A stretch of DNA of 64,000 bases from F23-B02 sp963633225 (GCA_963633225.1 CAVGXR010000063.1:29651-93650); one strand, 5' to 3'; numbered from the stretch's first letter, positions 34,173 to 42,442 are shown. A program made the numbers and translations. The notes: a model not told the origin generated them from the letters alone.

Positions 34173-34494
34173 CGGGATCCTCCACTCCGCTGTAGCGCTG
34201 CATCGCCTTGACTGCATTGGCATAAAGCTCTTTGATTTCCTCGGAGGACTCGACAGCCTTGGTCTTGGCTCGAAGCAGCTTGTTTTCCTCCTCGAGCTTT
34301 TCTCGTTCAAGGCGCTCCTTCTCTGAGCCGAGCTTCAGAAAATGTGTAATGACCTGAGAGGAAGCGGTTCCGGCAAGGAATTGCTGCTCGGCAGCGTCAA
34401 ACGCCATCGATATCAGCTGCATTTCTCTGGCTTCCGGGGTCAACGCAGGTCGTATTTTTCGCTGCTTCGTACCCGTTATACCGGTTTTGGCCAT
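34159..34494 (-). CDS. probable terminase small subunit
   Basis: 111 residues starting MAKTGITGTKQRKIRPALTP behind AAAGGAGG. A basic N-terminus is followed by a helix-rich body and a coiled coil ('KERLEREKLEEENKLLRAKT', about 60-90). Proteins of this pattern precede HNH and TerL genes in Firmicute phages and are taken as TerS, which recognises the packaging site. The identification rests mainly on position and fold. Confidence 0.6.
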   Translation of the reverse strand: MAKTGITGTKQRKIRPALTPEAREMQLISMAFDAAEQQFLAGTASSQVITHFLKLGSEKERLEREKLEEENKLLRAKTKAVESSEEIKELYANAVKAMQRYSGVEDPDDEF

Positions 34495-34522
34495 CAAACC
34501 GCCTCCTTTCCATTTTGAATTG

Positions 34523-35188
34523 TTATGCTAATTTATACTTTCCTGTTTGTATTTCCGCTTTAAGCGCAGCCATGTTGGTCTGCTGCACCCATACGCCGTT
34601 GACTTTTTTATATGCCGCCTGAGCCTGTGTGTAAGCGCCGTTTTGCTTGATGTAGATGCCTGTACCGTCTGTATCTGAGACTGGTTCGTATTTGAGCGTG
34701 ACATACAGCTGCGTCACACGAACCTGATAGTCATCGTTTTTCTTCTTTTCTTTGTAGCCGCCTGTTTGTATGCCGATAATTGCTGCGTCTGAACTATCAA
34801 AATCCTCAACTACTTTGCCGTTAAAGCCGGTGTATTCCTTATCAAAACTATAATAACCGGTGTGAACTACGTTAGACGTATCAACCGGAGTATTGACTCC
34901 CGCAATTTTTAGTCGCGCCCATATTGTTGCCACGTCATCCGTTTTACCCGTATACATGGATAAGTGATGTACAACATATGATGTTATTTTAATTTTTTTG
35001 ACTGGTGGAGAGGTTAAACGAAACCACGAGGTTGCAGAAGTTTGCGTCTCAGATGTAATAGTTTGATAAATATACGTTGAATCATTATCAGCCGTTGCTT
35101 CATTAATCAGCGCGTAGCCGCTTGAGCCGCTTGAGCATGAATGCTTAAGGGTGGTATCAGCGACCGGCCTTAGTATCACAGTAGCCAT
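34523..35188 (-). CDS. phage structural (fibre or baseplate) protein
   Basis: 221 residues, beta-rich, starting MATVILRPVADTTLKHSCSS. The first 150 residues resemble a jelly-roll or carbohydrate-binding sheet ('YALINEATADNDSTYIYQTI'), and the last 50 ('TGIYIKQNGAYTQAQAAYKKVNGVWVQQ') match the short C-terminal motif found on phage structural proteins. Probably exposed on the virion. It overlaps the lipoate-ligase-like gene by 13 nt. Confidence 0.65.
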   Translation of the reverse strand: MATVILRPVADTTLKHSCSSGSSGYALINEATADNDSTYIYQTITSETQTSATSWFRLTSPPVKKIKITSYVVHHLSMYTGKTDDVATIWARLKIAGVNTPVDTSNVVHTGYYSFDKEYTGFNGKVVEDFDSSDAAIIGIQTGGYKEKKKNDDYQVRVTQLYVTLKYEPVSDTDGTGIYIKQNGAYTQAQAAYKKVNGVWVQQTNMAALKAEIQTGKYKLA

Positions 35189-35865
35189 GCAAGCACCTCA
35201 TTCTTAAGCGTCTGCTTCGGCAGTAGAGAACTGTCGATATAGCCCGGCGTTTTGTCCGACTGCTTGGAGCACAGCTTGCCTATAAGCTCTGTTCTGTCGG
35301 CATAGGATATCTGGCAGGCGAAAACGTACACGCCGTTTACCCTGCGGTTCATCGAGCCGAGTACCTTCACGCTGCCGACAAGTATATCATTGCCCTCGAC
35401 AACTACATCATCGAGATACTTTGACATCGCCTCTCTCAGCCGCTCAAGCACATACGACGTGCCTATATCTATTGCCTCGGGGATGATTATTGCAAAGCTC
35501 AGGTCTTCCGCGCCCGATACGATAGTGCCGCCGACGTAATTCATGTCGTAGATGCGCACACCCAGCTCGTCACACAGCGCGGTGTCGATAGGTTCGCTGC
35601 CGTGCCACACGAATACGCTGTCGGCAGTGGGAATCCATATCGACGGTGTCTTGCCGATAACGGCGGTCTCAACGCGGTTTTCGATATCGTCCATCGTTGT
35701 CTCGTGTATCTCAATGCCGCAGTGCCTGAGCTGATAGTCACGCTTATCGGCAAAGTAAGCGTCAAGGTCTGTGTAGCCGTATTCGCTCAGGTCGAGTGCA
35801 ACGTCTTCGCCCTCAAGCCGTTTCTGTAAATAATCTTTCTCGGCCTCTATTGCCTGTTCTATCAT
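35176..35865 (-). CDS. lipoate/biotin protein ligase-like protein in the structural block
   Basis: 229 residues. An N-terminal helical part (1-60) leads to a region that follows the LplA/BPL fold: 'SIWIPTADSVFVWHG', 'DMNYVGGTIVSGAEDLSFAI' (compare the R-x-GGG-x-V-x-H-D loop) and 'VVVEGNDILVGSVKVLGS' (compare N-D-hh-h-x-G-K-K-h-x-G, with Lys kept). It may be an enzyme that transfers lipoate or another carboxylate, or a fold reused for structure. The match is from memory of the family and is not certain. Confidence 0.5.
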   Translation of the reverse strand: MIEQAIEAEKDYLQKRLEGEDVALDLSEYGYTDLDAYFADKRDYQLRHCGIEIHETTMDDIENRVETAVIGKTPSIWIPTADSVFVWHGSEPIDTALCDELGVRIYDMNYVGGTIVSGAEDLSFAIIIPEAIDIGTSYVLERLREAMSKYLDDVVVEGNDILVGSVKVLGSMNRRVNGVYVFACQISYADRTELIGKLCSKQSDKTPGYIDSSLLPKQTLKNEVLAWLL

Positions 35866-35869
35866 TCAC

Positions 35870-36085
35870 TCACCCCAAATCAAGATAAATATCGCCGTCG
35901 GCACCAAGCGTATCATCCGGAGCGCCTGAGCCTGTGTAGACGGCAGCAACGGAAAGAGCTCCTGCAACGGCTTCTCCGGCCTTGTCATGAGCCGTATAAC
36001 CGGAAAGTAAAGCCGCTGCCGTAACACTGTCCTTGGTCAGGTCTATAAGAGTTTCTGTGCCATAAACGACTTTACTTCTTCCCAT
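35870..36085 (-). CDS. small fibre-like protein (LIDLT N-terminal repeat)
   Basis: 71 residues, beginning MGRSKVVYGTETLIDLTKDS. Residues 4-38 repeat the N-terminus of the next upstream protein ('VYGxxxLIDLTxDSVTA', 'GYTAHDKAGE'). The last part is Gly/Asp-rich ('TLGADGDIYLDLG'), as in fibre tips. It looks like a truncated paralogue that keeps the attachment module. Confidence 0.65.
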   Translation of the reverse strand: MGRSKVVYGTETLIDLTKDSVTAAALLSGYTAHDKAGEAVAGALSVAAVYTGSGAPDDTLGADGDIYLDLG

Positions 36086-36089
36086 TTAC

Positions 36090-36683
36090 TCAGCCCTCAC
36101 CTGCTATAGTTACTGTCTTACCACCTGCGGAATTGTCGGTTTCCACATAAGGGATGGCTGCTATGCTGACCTGAGCGAGATAGTCATAACCTTCGTCGGG
36201 CAGAATGGTCTGCGCGGTCGTCTTCGGGGTTACCGATTTTGAATGGACCTTGACTTCGCTCGAAGGCTCCAGCGTACCGGTAACACCAAGAATGGTGATG
36301 CCCTGCTTGATGTTGGATGCAATGAGCTTGGCCTTCTCGGTATCAAGAATGCTTACTTTGCCGCTGCCGTCATGGTAGCCCTGAGCTATTGCCACCTCAT
36401 CATTAAGGGTTGAGATAGTCAGCGTTACCGCACCGTTGTTGGGCATGGTGCCCGTCAGCTTCGTGCCTCTTGCATATGCTGTCTGACCGTCGAGTATCTC
36501 TGCAACTTTGACTGTTGCGTCCTGAGAATTTACGTCGTACTTGCAGGTGCCGGTTATCTGTGCGCCGGATGCATCATGAGCAGTATAGCTCGCAAGAATC
36601 TTATCTGCGGTTACGCTGTCTGCGGTAAGGTCTATAAGTACGGTGCTGCCGTACACTATTTTATTGGCGTACTGATTAGCCAT
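36090..36683 (-). CDS. fibre or baseplate protein with LIDLT module
   Basis: The start MANQYANKIVYG has GGAGG upstream. 197 residues: the 'VYGSTVLIDLTADSVTA' module (9-42), a repeat region with 'ITGTCKYDVNSQDATVKVAEILDGQTAYARGTKLTGT'-type units found in Clostridial phage structural proteins, and a C-terminal 'AIPYVETDNSAGGKTVTI' unit that also ends the neighbouring protein downstream of TerS order. Probably virion-exposed. Confidence 0.65.
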   Translation of the reverse strand: MANQYANKIVYGSTVLIDLTADSVTADKILASYTAHDASGAQITGTCKYDVNSQDATVKVAEILDGQTAYARGTKLTGTMPNNGAVTLTISTLNDEVAIAQGYHDGSGKVSILDTEKAKLIASNIKQGITILGVTGTLEPSSEVKVHSKSVTPKTTAQTILPDEGYDYLAQVSIAAIPYVETDNSAGGKTVTIAGEG

Positions 36684-36685
36684 AA

Positions 36686-36970
36686 TCAATTACCTCCGAT
36701 TATTATTGTTTTTCCGGTCGGGTTGCTGACCTCATAGTATGGGATAGGCTCAACCGTCACATTGTCTTTAAGATGCTTGTCTGCCGTAGCCAGTGATTGA
36801 GCCTCAATCTTCGGAACCACGTTATAAGAGCCGGTGTAGTCTTCATAACCGACCGGCATGGCCAGTGTTCCTTTAAGAATACCCTCTGAAAATATAGAGC
36901 CTTGAAGTGTCCCTTCGGGCTGAATCTCGCCGGCGAGGACTTTTTCTTCGATCAGGATAGCTTCGCTCAT
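36686..36970 (-). CDS. phage baseplate-type protein
   Basis: 94 residues beginning MSEAILIEEKVLAGEIQPEG, followed by 'GSIFSEGILKGTLAMP' repeats and an ending 'VEPIPYYEVSNPTGKTIIIGG' shared in pattern with the next protein. It lies in a run of four overlapping or abutting structural genes upstream of the terminase module. Confidence 0.6.
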   Translation of the reverse strand: MSEAILIEEKVLAGEIQPEGTLQGSIFSEGILKGTLAMPVGYEDYTGSYNVVPKIEAQSLATADKHLKDNVTVEPIPYYEVSNPTGKTIIIGGN

Positions 36971-37302
36971 CAGGTTATCTCCTCCATGATCTCAAATATC
37001 GTCGGCTCTATGACGGTGTAAACATCACCTGATTCAGTGTCTATTTCCACATCGTATTTGTACTTGCCGAATGGCAGGTTTCCAGTGTCTTCCGGCCTGA
37101 TATGTATCAGGTTGGATCCAACCGATGTCCTCTGAAAAAGAAAGGCGTCGTCTTTAGAACTTTTCTTCACGGTAAAGTGGAGAATGTCCGAAGCGCTCAT
37201 AACATACTCGCCGTTGTTCACCAAATTGGTTATGGGGATTTTGAATCGGGCTGTGTCTCCCCTTGTGAGGCGAATTTTGTTGTCGTCTTCTATATACAGC
37301 AT
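36970..37302 (-). CDS. baseplate (BppU-like N-terminal domain) protein
   Basis: The start MLYIEDDNKIRLTRGDTARF is chosen for the AAAGGAG site; about 110 residues. The 'LTRGDTARFKIPI' and 'FGKYKYDVEIDTESGDVYTVIEPTIFEI' patterns match the small immunoglobulin-like N-terminal domain of BppU-type baseplate proteins. It overlaps the next gene by 1 nt. Confidence 0.7.
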   Translation of the reverse strand: MLYIEDDNKIRLTRGDTARFKIPITNLVNNGEYVMSASDILHFTVKKSSKDDAFLFQRTSVGSNLIHIRPEDTGNLPFGKYKYDVEIDTESGDVYTVIEPTIFEIMEEIT

Positions 37303-37335
37303 TTGCTCCCGCTCCTTTATTTCAAGAATAAAACA

Positions 37336-37511
37336 GGATAGCACTTAAAAAGGTTCATAAGGTGGGTATAGTAGAGGTGACAAGTGGAAGAACCCAATAT
37401 GGAATGAAAGGAGAAAACTTGCATTGATACATGAGCCCAAGCAGTACGAACACAAATATTGGCCGATAAGCAGCCACGAATTAACCTTATGAACCTGTTT
37501 AAATGCTATCC
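37336..37511. repeat. 28-bp near-perfect inverted repeat around 120 bp (MITE-like or structured RNA)
   Basis: The arms 37336-37363 and 37484-37511 match at 26 of 28 positions when one is inverted; each begins GGATAGCA at its outer end and finishes GGTTCATAAGGT. The interior is not coding on the minus strand. On the plus strand a ribosome site AAAGGAG is followed by TTG and a 22-codon frame. I see no clear target-site duplication. It separates the amidase gene from the baseplate genes and could also act as a large hairpin. Confidence 0.75.
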
Positions 37512-37538
37512 CAAAATTAATGAGATAGCTTTTGTCTG

Positions 37539-38327
37539 TTACTCGACGCTGATAGCCAGCTTGAGATTTTTCTTAAATTCTGCAAAGAGAGCTTCTTTGT
37601 TGATACTGTTGTCCGGCATAGCAGCCATCATTGCCTTGCACATACGCAGATTGACAATCATCGTGCGCAGCATGTCTTCTGTAACATCGAGACCTGCGTC
37701 TCCGCCTTTACCGTTAAAGCCGAGCTCTATAAGCTCCTTGGTTTCCGGCTGATAGCCCTTAGGAATTTCATCAAGAGTTTTATATCTGATCATGTCATCT
37801 TCCTCCAATCGTTTATTTACTTCCGCCGCGATTTGTCCGAGCCTGTTGTAAATATAGTCGCCGGGGCAAGCTTTGTTGGCGTAGTCTCTGTGAACGGTCA
37901 TGTTGCAACCGTTCCGGTGATTGACTCGGTCGGACTTATTGGTGCTCCACACCAATTTCTCAATGCCGTTGCGCTGGCAAATATCTGTTACGAGATTGAT
38001 GAGAGCCACATATGCTTTTGAGTTGATGGCATACGGATGAGTATTGTCTGACGCAACTTCAATTGTAACTGCCCTTCGGTCGTTATCACCGTTGGAGCTC
38101 GCCCAGCTTCGGTCCTTTTCTTCAACATACATTCCGACTCGGCCATCGGGGCCAATGCCGTAATTGCTGCTGGCCTCCTTTGTTTGAAACAGTCTGCCGA
38201 GAGTTTCGATAGCCGCCTGAGCCGCAACGCAATGAATTGTGATCGTATCGATCTTATGACCGTTGCGACTGGATCTGTGCGGGCTTATCTGCGTGAAATT
38301 GACCAGCGGCGAGTTAGTAAATGCCAT
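37539..38327 (-). CDS. N-acetylmuramoyl-L-alanine amidase (endolysin)
   Basis: 262 residues. The amidase_2/PGRP domain spans about 1-165, with zinc ligands in 'TITIHCVAAQ', 'MTVHRDYANKACPGDY' (His and Cys) and the substrate loop 'SSNYGIGPDGRVGMYVEEKDRSWASS'. The C-terminal about 95 residues are helical and lack a recognised cell-wall-binding repeat. It should cut peptidoglycan at host lysis. It has no signal peptide, as expected with a holin, but its gene is far from the holin gene. Confidence 0.93.
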   Translation of the reverse strand: MAFTNSPLVNFTQISPHRSSRNGHKIDTITIHCVAAQAAIETLGRLFQTKEASSNYGIGPDGRVGMYVEEKDRSWASSNGDNDRRAVTIEVASDNTHPYAINSKAYVALINLVTDICQRNGIEKLVWSTNKSDRVNHRNGCNMTVHRDYANKACPGDYIYNRLGQIAAEVNKRLEEDDMIRYKTLDEIPKGYQPETKELIELGFNGKGGDAGLDVTEDMLRTMIVNLRMCKAMMAAMPDNSINKEALFAEFKKNLKLAISVE

Positions 38328-38329
38328 GG

Positions 38330-38455
38330 TTAATCCTCCTCCAGCAATCCGCTGTAGACTTTATCGTCGTCTTCAAAAATATCATCTGGTTCTATTACTG
38401 TTTTGTCCATGTATCTATGTGTTTTGTACCTCTTGTTATACACTTTTAACCGCAT
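38330..38455 (-). CDS. possible small protein, 41 residues
   Basis: A frame starting MRLKVYNKRYKTHRYMDKT and ending in an acidic 'DDIFEDDDKVYSGLLEED', abutting the amidase start. The ribosome site is weak. The same frame stays open upstream to about 38,585 without a start codon, so it may be the end of a larger degraded gene. Confidence 0.4.
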   Translation of the reverse strand: MRLKVYNKRYKTHRYMDKTVIEPDDIFEDDDKVYSGLLEED

Positions 38456-38857
38456 ATTGCCCAAATACCCAACACTTTCAATCGCTTTTACGCCACTTAA
38501 TATTGGAAACCTTTCACCAAAATCTCCCCCGGGGAATTTCCAAGGACAGCCGCGATGACCTAGGGGGTGCGGTTTTCGTGACCCCCCCTATACCTGAGAG
38601 AGTCACAGCAATCCAGCGCATAATCAGTCATGAAGCGCAACGACTATTCTTTTGCATTTGAACACGTAACTTATTGCATTTCTACGCATTTGCAAATAGC
38701 AATGATTTTACGGTTAATCTATCAATTCCATTTTATTGATGCTAAGTCTTTTTACGTTACATTTAGAATGCGGGCAAGAAAGACGCAAAATACTGATCTC
38801 AGTGATTATACGCTGGATTTGTCTATTGATAACAATACCAATTGATTGGCCGAATTA
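38456..38857. other. non-coding stretch with GC-rich block
   Basis: No convincing gene in 400 bp. At about 38,526-38,592 lies a block far richer in G+C than its surroundings, with CCCCCGGGG, CCTAGGGGG and a run of seven C. The part from 38,640 to 38,857 is AT-rich with no promoter that I trust. The GC block could be a packaging (cos/pac) or RNA element; this is a guess. Confidence 0.35.
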
Positions 38858-39100
38858 TTAAGAAGCTCGCGTTACCTTCTTGTAAATGCTCAGGAAATCA
38901 TAACGAATAATTTCATCAATAGCTCTTTCTATCTCACGATTGTTTTCTTCATCTGAATACTCATCAGAAGTATTTGCAATTCGTGCAAGATAACCACAAC
39001 TGTTGTATCCTCTTTCTGCGTCGAACAGGAACCATTCAGAAAACTGTTCGAATGGATCGTAAGGATTGTCAAATGTGGTAATCGCACAAGAACAATTCAT
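38858..39100 (-). CDS. conserved phage protein, unknown
   Basis: The second ATG (MNCSCAITTFDNPYDPFEQF) is preferred because GGAG lies 8 bp upstream. 80 residues with 'FSEWFLFDAERGYNSCGYLARIANTSDE' and 'ENNREIERAIDEIIRYD', a pattern I have seen in many Firmicute siphophages next to the DFDGD-type protein. Mixed alpha-beta, no enzymatic motif. Confidence 0.75.
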   Translation of the reverse strand: MNCSCAITTFDNPYDPFEQFSEWFLFDAERGYNSCGYLARIANTSDEYSDEENNREIERAIDEIIRYDFLSIYKKVTRAS

Positions 39101-39116
39101 CTTCATCGCTCCTTTC

Positions 39117-41882
39117 TCATTTCAGGTATTTAATTACAGTGCTTGTCGAAACGCCAACAGCTTCAGCTATTTGTGCATTCGTATAGCCAGATGCTTGCAT
39201 AGCTCTGATTTTGCTTTGTTTAGCCGAGCTAAGGGTGTTATTGGCTCTTGGGGTGGCAAGGCTGCGAAGAGTGTCCATATCAGAGTTGTCAATAATCTGT
39301 TTAAGCTTGTTTTCACTTATTGCACCAGCTTGTATTGCTTCCCACTCGCGTTCTGTAATCTTAATGGGGGTCCTCTTAGCCCCTACGGAGGCGCGAGCCT
39401 GAGTTAATGCCTGCTGATTTGCTTTCTTTATCTCAGCCTTGGTCATGTCTGGATACGCCTGTTTCTTAGCCGCAACAGTGGAATTAGCAATAAGCTGAGC
39501 CTGTCTTTCGCGAGGGGCATTCATCAAAGCAACATTGAGGCGGGAGTCCAGGGCTTTAACCTCTGAGGAATAGGTCTTCTTTGCCGAGGCGGAGTACTCT
39601 ATCTTCTTGGTGGCCAGCATCTCCAGGCGGGCCTGATTAGCCATCGACTTCATCTTGTTGGCATACGCGGCGTAAGCTTGCTCGACGGGGGTATTAGTTT
39701 CGGATACCAGGGTATAGGCATCCTTTGTCTCGGCCATCTTAGTACTACGCTGGGTCCGCTCCTTGACCTTACCGTTCTTATCGGTATAATAAAGGTTTTC
39801 GGTGGTCTTCCATTCGTACTCGCCGGTATTGGGATTAATAGTCGGGCTGCCTTGGCGCTTTTGGACAGATACCTGGGACTTAGCCTTGCTGATCAGAGTT
39901 GAAGCCCCCTCGTGGTATCGTCCGTTCTCGTCAACGCTGCCCTGATACTTCTTTTTAAGTGCTTTGATGCCGTTGTCGCGCTCGCTTTGCTTGTAATCAA
40001 GCTCATGCTTGGCGGCATCTATGACGACCATGCTGTGCTTAACGGCTCTTGCAAGCTCATCAGACGTGGCGCCCTTCAATGTCATGTCTGTGATAAGGTT
40101 TGAGATGACCCCCATTTCTTTCTGGGTGTTCTCTTTTGTCATGACTTTGAAAGTTCCTTTAGGCTTCCCGCCATACTCCAGCTTAGGGTCAAAGCCCTCA
40201 AGCTCTTTGAGTCGTGGTGTTGATGTGATCTTAACTCTACTGCTCGTCGAGTTGCACGGTATAACCATGACCGTATCACCATCAAAGTCTGCGCCGGACA
40301 GACGTTCAGCAACCTTACTGTTAATGCCTATTGCATCCTTGGGGTTGGTCCCGAGTGTCTTCTTTGCATCTTTCTGTTTATTGTTTACCGTCAGGATAGG
40401 TATCTCGAAGGTTCCGCCATGCGGATAACGAATAAGAGCAACCGTCTCGCCATCTTTGAAGTTAGGTGCATATACTTCGTTGTCCTTCATGGAGGTTATC
40501 GGTAATATAACTTGATACTTCTGACGAGGAAGAGCAGCGGCCTGGAGATGCTCAGCAGCCGAATCACAATCATCAGCAAACGATTTGAGAAGTGCCTTTT
40601 TTACTGTCGGATTTGTGAGCGAACATATTTCGTCATACTCGGCGGCCTTATCAGCAGCTGCCAGGTCGAGTTGTTTATTGACAAGACTCAGACTCTGCTT
40701 CGATAAGAACTGTGACGGCAGTTTATTGGACCACTCGGACCAGTCTCCTTCTTCGGCTCGTTTATTGATAAGTGAAAGTTTCTTATTACCGTCTTTGTCA
40801 TAGTAATAGCTCTGACCGCCTTTAGCGTTGTCGCCATCATCGGGGTCAACGATTCCTTCTTTTATCAGTGAACCGAACGGATTAGTGGGGTCATCTTTAG
40901 TTTTCTTAAGAACATCGGCTGTCGGTGTTCCTTTTTTCTTGTTGGTGTTAAATATAACATCGACACCTTCGGGCATGTCATCGGAATACACTGCCATACC
41001 TTTGAGGTATCGATTGCCGTCAACCAAGATACGAACCTGTGCGTAATGAGACTCACCAAGGGACAAATCCTCGACGCCACGACGGATTTCAATGACGCCG
41101 TCTTTGTCAATACCGCCTTCTTCAGCATATCTGATCTGCAGTCGGCTCGAATTCATGCTCTCGGGATAAACCCATTTAGGATCAAATGTCTCGCCATCAT
41201 CGTGAGAAATATAATCCCGGACAGAATGGACCTCGTCGAAATTATAGATTTCTTTATGCTCGGAACCCGGCGGGCAGAGTATTTTAAGATTAGTCTGTTT
41301 ACCTTTGTTAGTTACCTGAGGAACACCACCGCCATACACTTCATATCCTTCCATTTGCAAAATATAAAGTGCTTCCTTCATTTTCTCTTTTGAAATGCCA
41401 AGCTCTTTCTCGACACCATTACCGACATCGATCATACCCTTTTCTTTGACCTGCTGTTTAAGAAATTCGGCGGTCTTCATGGCCTGATTCATTCGAGCTT
41501 CAGAGCTTTCGTTAAGCAGAGATCTAACCGATGAGTCATTGGCATAGCCCATTTTCTGAGCAATCTCGTTAAGGCTATAACCTTTCTCTCGGAGAGCCTT
41601 AGCTGTTGCGACATCTTCCGAGCGACGTTCGTTCTTAGCCACACTGAGTGCTGCTCTTAATTCAGTTGTGCTCAGATCGAAAGCTTTGGCTATCGCAACA
41701 TCACCAGAATATACTCTACCGTCTGCATCAGTGTATGTATAACCGGATTTCCTGAGCTCTTCTACTCGTGTCAGAAAATCACGGCTATGCTGATAAGGGT
41801 TTTCTCCAGAACCCCACGGATAGCGACCGGATCGTCGCGGCATTCCGTAATGCATTAGCATGTCTTCCACTGTCGGATTCAT
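39117..41882 (-). CDS. RNA-polymerase-like (double-psi beta-barrel) phage protein with HTH domains
   Basis: 921 residues. 'SGADFDGDTVMVIP' (about 529-542) matches the catalytic ADFDGD loop of the RNA polymerase beta' barrel, preceded at about 484-500 by 'IRYPHGGTFEIPILTV', which fits the R-x-P segment that comes before it. HTH motifs occur near 91-123 ('GYSLNEIAQKMGYANDSSVR') and at the C-terminus ('GYTNAQIAEAVGVSTSTVI'). The N-terminus (9-30, 'LMHYGMPRRSGRYPWGSGE') resembles the tag of the packaging-region proteins. It is likely a single-chain polymerase related to the YonO/crAss-phage/QDE-1 superfamily; activity is inferred. Confidence 0.75.
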   Translation of the reverse strand: MNPTVEDMLMHYGMPRRSGRYPWGSGENPYQHSRDFLTRVEELRKSGYTYTDADGRVYSGDVAIAKAFDLSTTELRAALSVAKNERRSEDVATAKALREKGYSLNEIAQKMGYANDSSVRSLLNESSEARMNQAMKTAEFLKQQVKEKGMIDVGNGVEKELGISKEKMKEALYILQMEGYEVYGGGVPQVTNKGKQTNLKILCPPGSEHKEIYNFDEVHSVRDYISHDDGETFDPKWVYPESMNSSRLQIRYAEEGGIDKDGVIEIRRGVEDLSLGESHYAQVRILVDGNRYLKGMAVYSDDMPEGVDVIFNTNKKKGTPTADVLKKTKDDPTNPFGSLIKEGIVDPDDGDNAKGGQSYYYDKDGNKKLSLINKRAEEGDWSEWSNKLPSQFLSKQSLSLVNKQLDLAAADKAAEYDEICSLTNPTVKKALLKSFADDCDSAAEHLQAAALPRQKYQVILPITSMKDNEVYAPNFKDGETVALIRYPHGGTFEIPILTVNNKQKDAKKTLGTNPKDAIGINSKVAERLSGADFDGDTVMVIPCNSTSSRVKITSTPRLKELEGFDPKLEYGGKPKGTFKVMTKENTQKEMGVISNLITDMTLKGATSDELARAVKHSMVVIDAAKHELDYKQSERDNGIKALKKKYQGSVDENGRYHEGASTLISKAKSQVSVQKRQGSPTINPNTGEYEWKTTENLYYTDKNGKVKERTQRSTKMAETKDAYTLVSETNTPVEQAYAAYANKMKSMANQARLEMLATKKIEYSASAKKTYSSEVKALDSRLNVALMNAPRERQAQLIANSTVAAKKQAYPDMTKAEIKKANQQALTQARASVGAKRTPIKITEREWEAIQAGAISENKLKQIIDNSDMDTLRSLATPRANNTLSSAKQSKIRAMQASGYTNAQIAEAVGVSTSTVIKYLK

Positions 41883-41884
41883 TG

Positions 41885-42442
41885 TTAGGCCTCCTGCTCT
41901 TTAAGTTTTCGAATGATTTTGTCAAACTCTACGATTTTATTCATTATTGGTTGAATATCATCAGCTGTCGGCTCATAACACAGAACCTCATTGTTTTGAT
42001 ACAGTCTTAATTCGATTGAAATATCATTGGGCTTCATTCTGTATTCAAGGCAGAACAAAGCTGCATATATTTCAAGCTGTTCCATATAGGCAGGAACCAG
42101 TCCGCTTTTATAGTCATGTATCCTCAACGAGCCGTCTCTGAAAGAGATCGTGTCAGCTGTCCCAAAACAATTTTCGGAATAATATAATATTTGTTCCGGC
42201 GTCATTTTGTAGCCGATGGCATCGTTGACATACATATTGAGTGTTTTCTGTGACCGAGGCAATTTCTGTCCAAGTCTGATGCACTGAGCTGCAAACCCAT
42301 GCAGAACCGTCCCCTTTTGCGTAGCTAAAAATTTTGAATACGAATCAATTACTTTTGATTCATCATAATTGATCCAATGATACTTACTGGCACCAAGAAA
42401 AGCGTGCTGCCCTTCAAGGTTGGAATGATTGTTGAAGATCAT
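41885..42442 (-). CDS. PD-(D/E)XK nuclease, RecB/Cas4-like
   Basis: 185 residues. 'FGTADTISFRDGSLRIHDYKSG' (about 93-114) carries the G-x-x-D and D-Y-K signature of the RecB/Cas4-type nuclease fold, followed by the conserved 'YMEQLEIYAALF' helix. It probably trims or processes DNA in recombination or replication. The start overlaps the end of the other nuclease gene and has AAGGAGG. Confidence 0.8.
   Translation of the reverse strand: MIFNNHSNLEGQHAFLGASKYHWINYDESKVIDSYSKFLATQKGTVLHGFAAQCIRLGQKLPRSQKTLNMYVNDAIGYKMTPEQILYYSENCFGTADTISFRDGSLRIHDYKSGLVPAYMEQLEIYAALFCLEYRMKPNDISIELRLYQNNEVLCYEPTADDIQPIMNKIVEFDKIIRKLKEQEA

Noticed and set aside
38630..38845. 71-codon plus-strand frame in the gap after the amidase
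   Set aside because: No ribosome site, no recognisable pattern and against the direction of neighbours; may be chance in AT-rich DNA.
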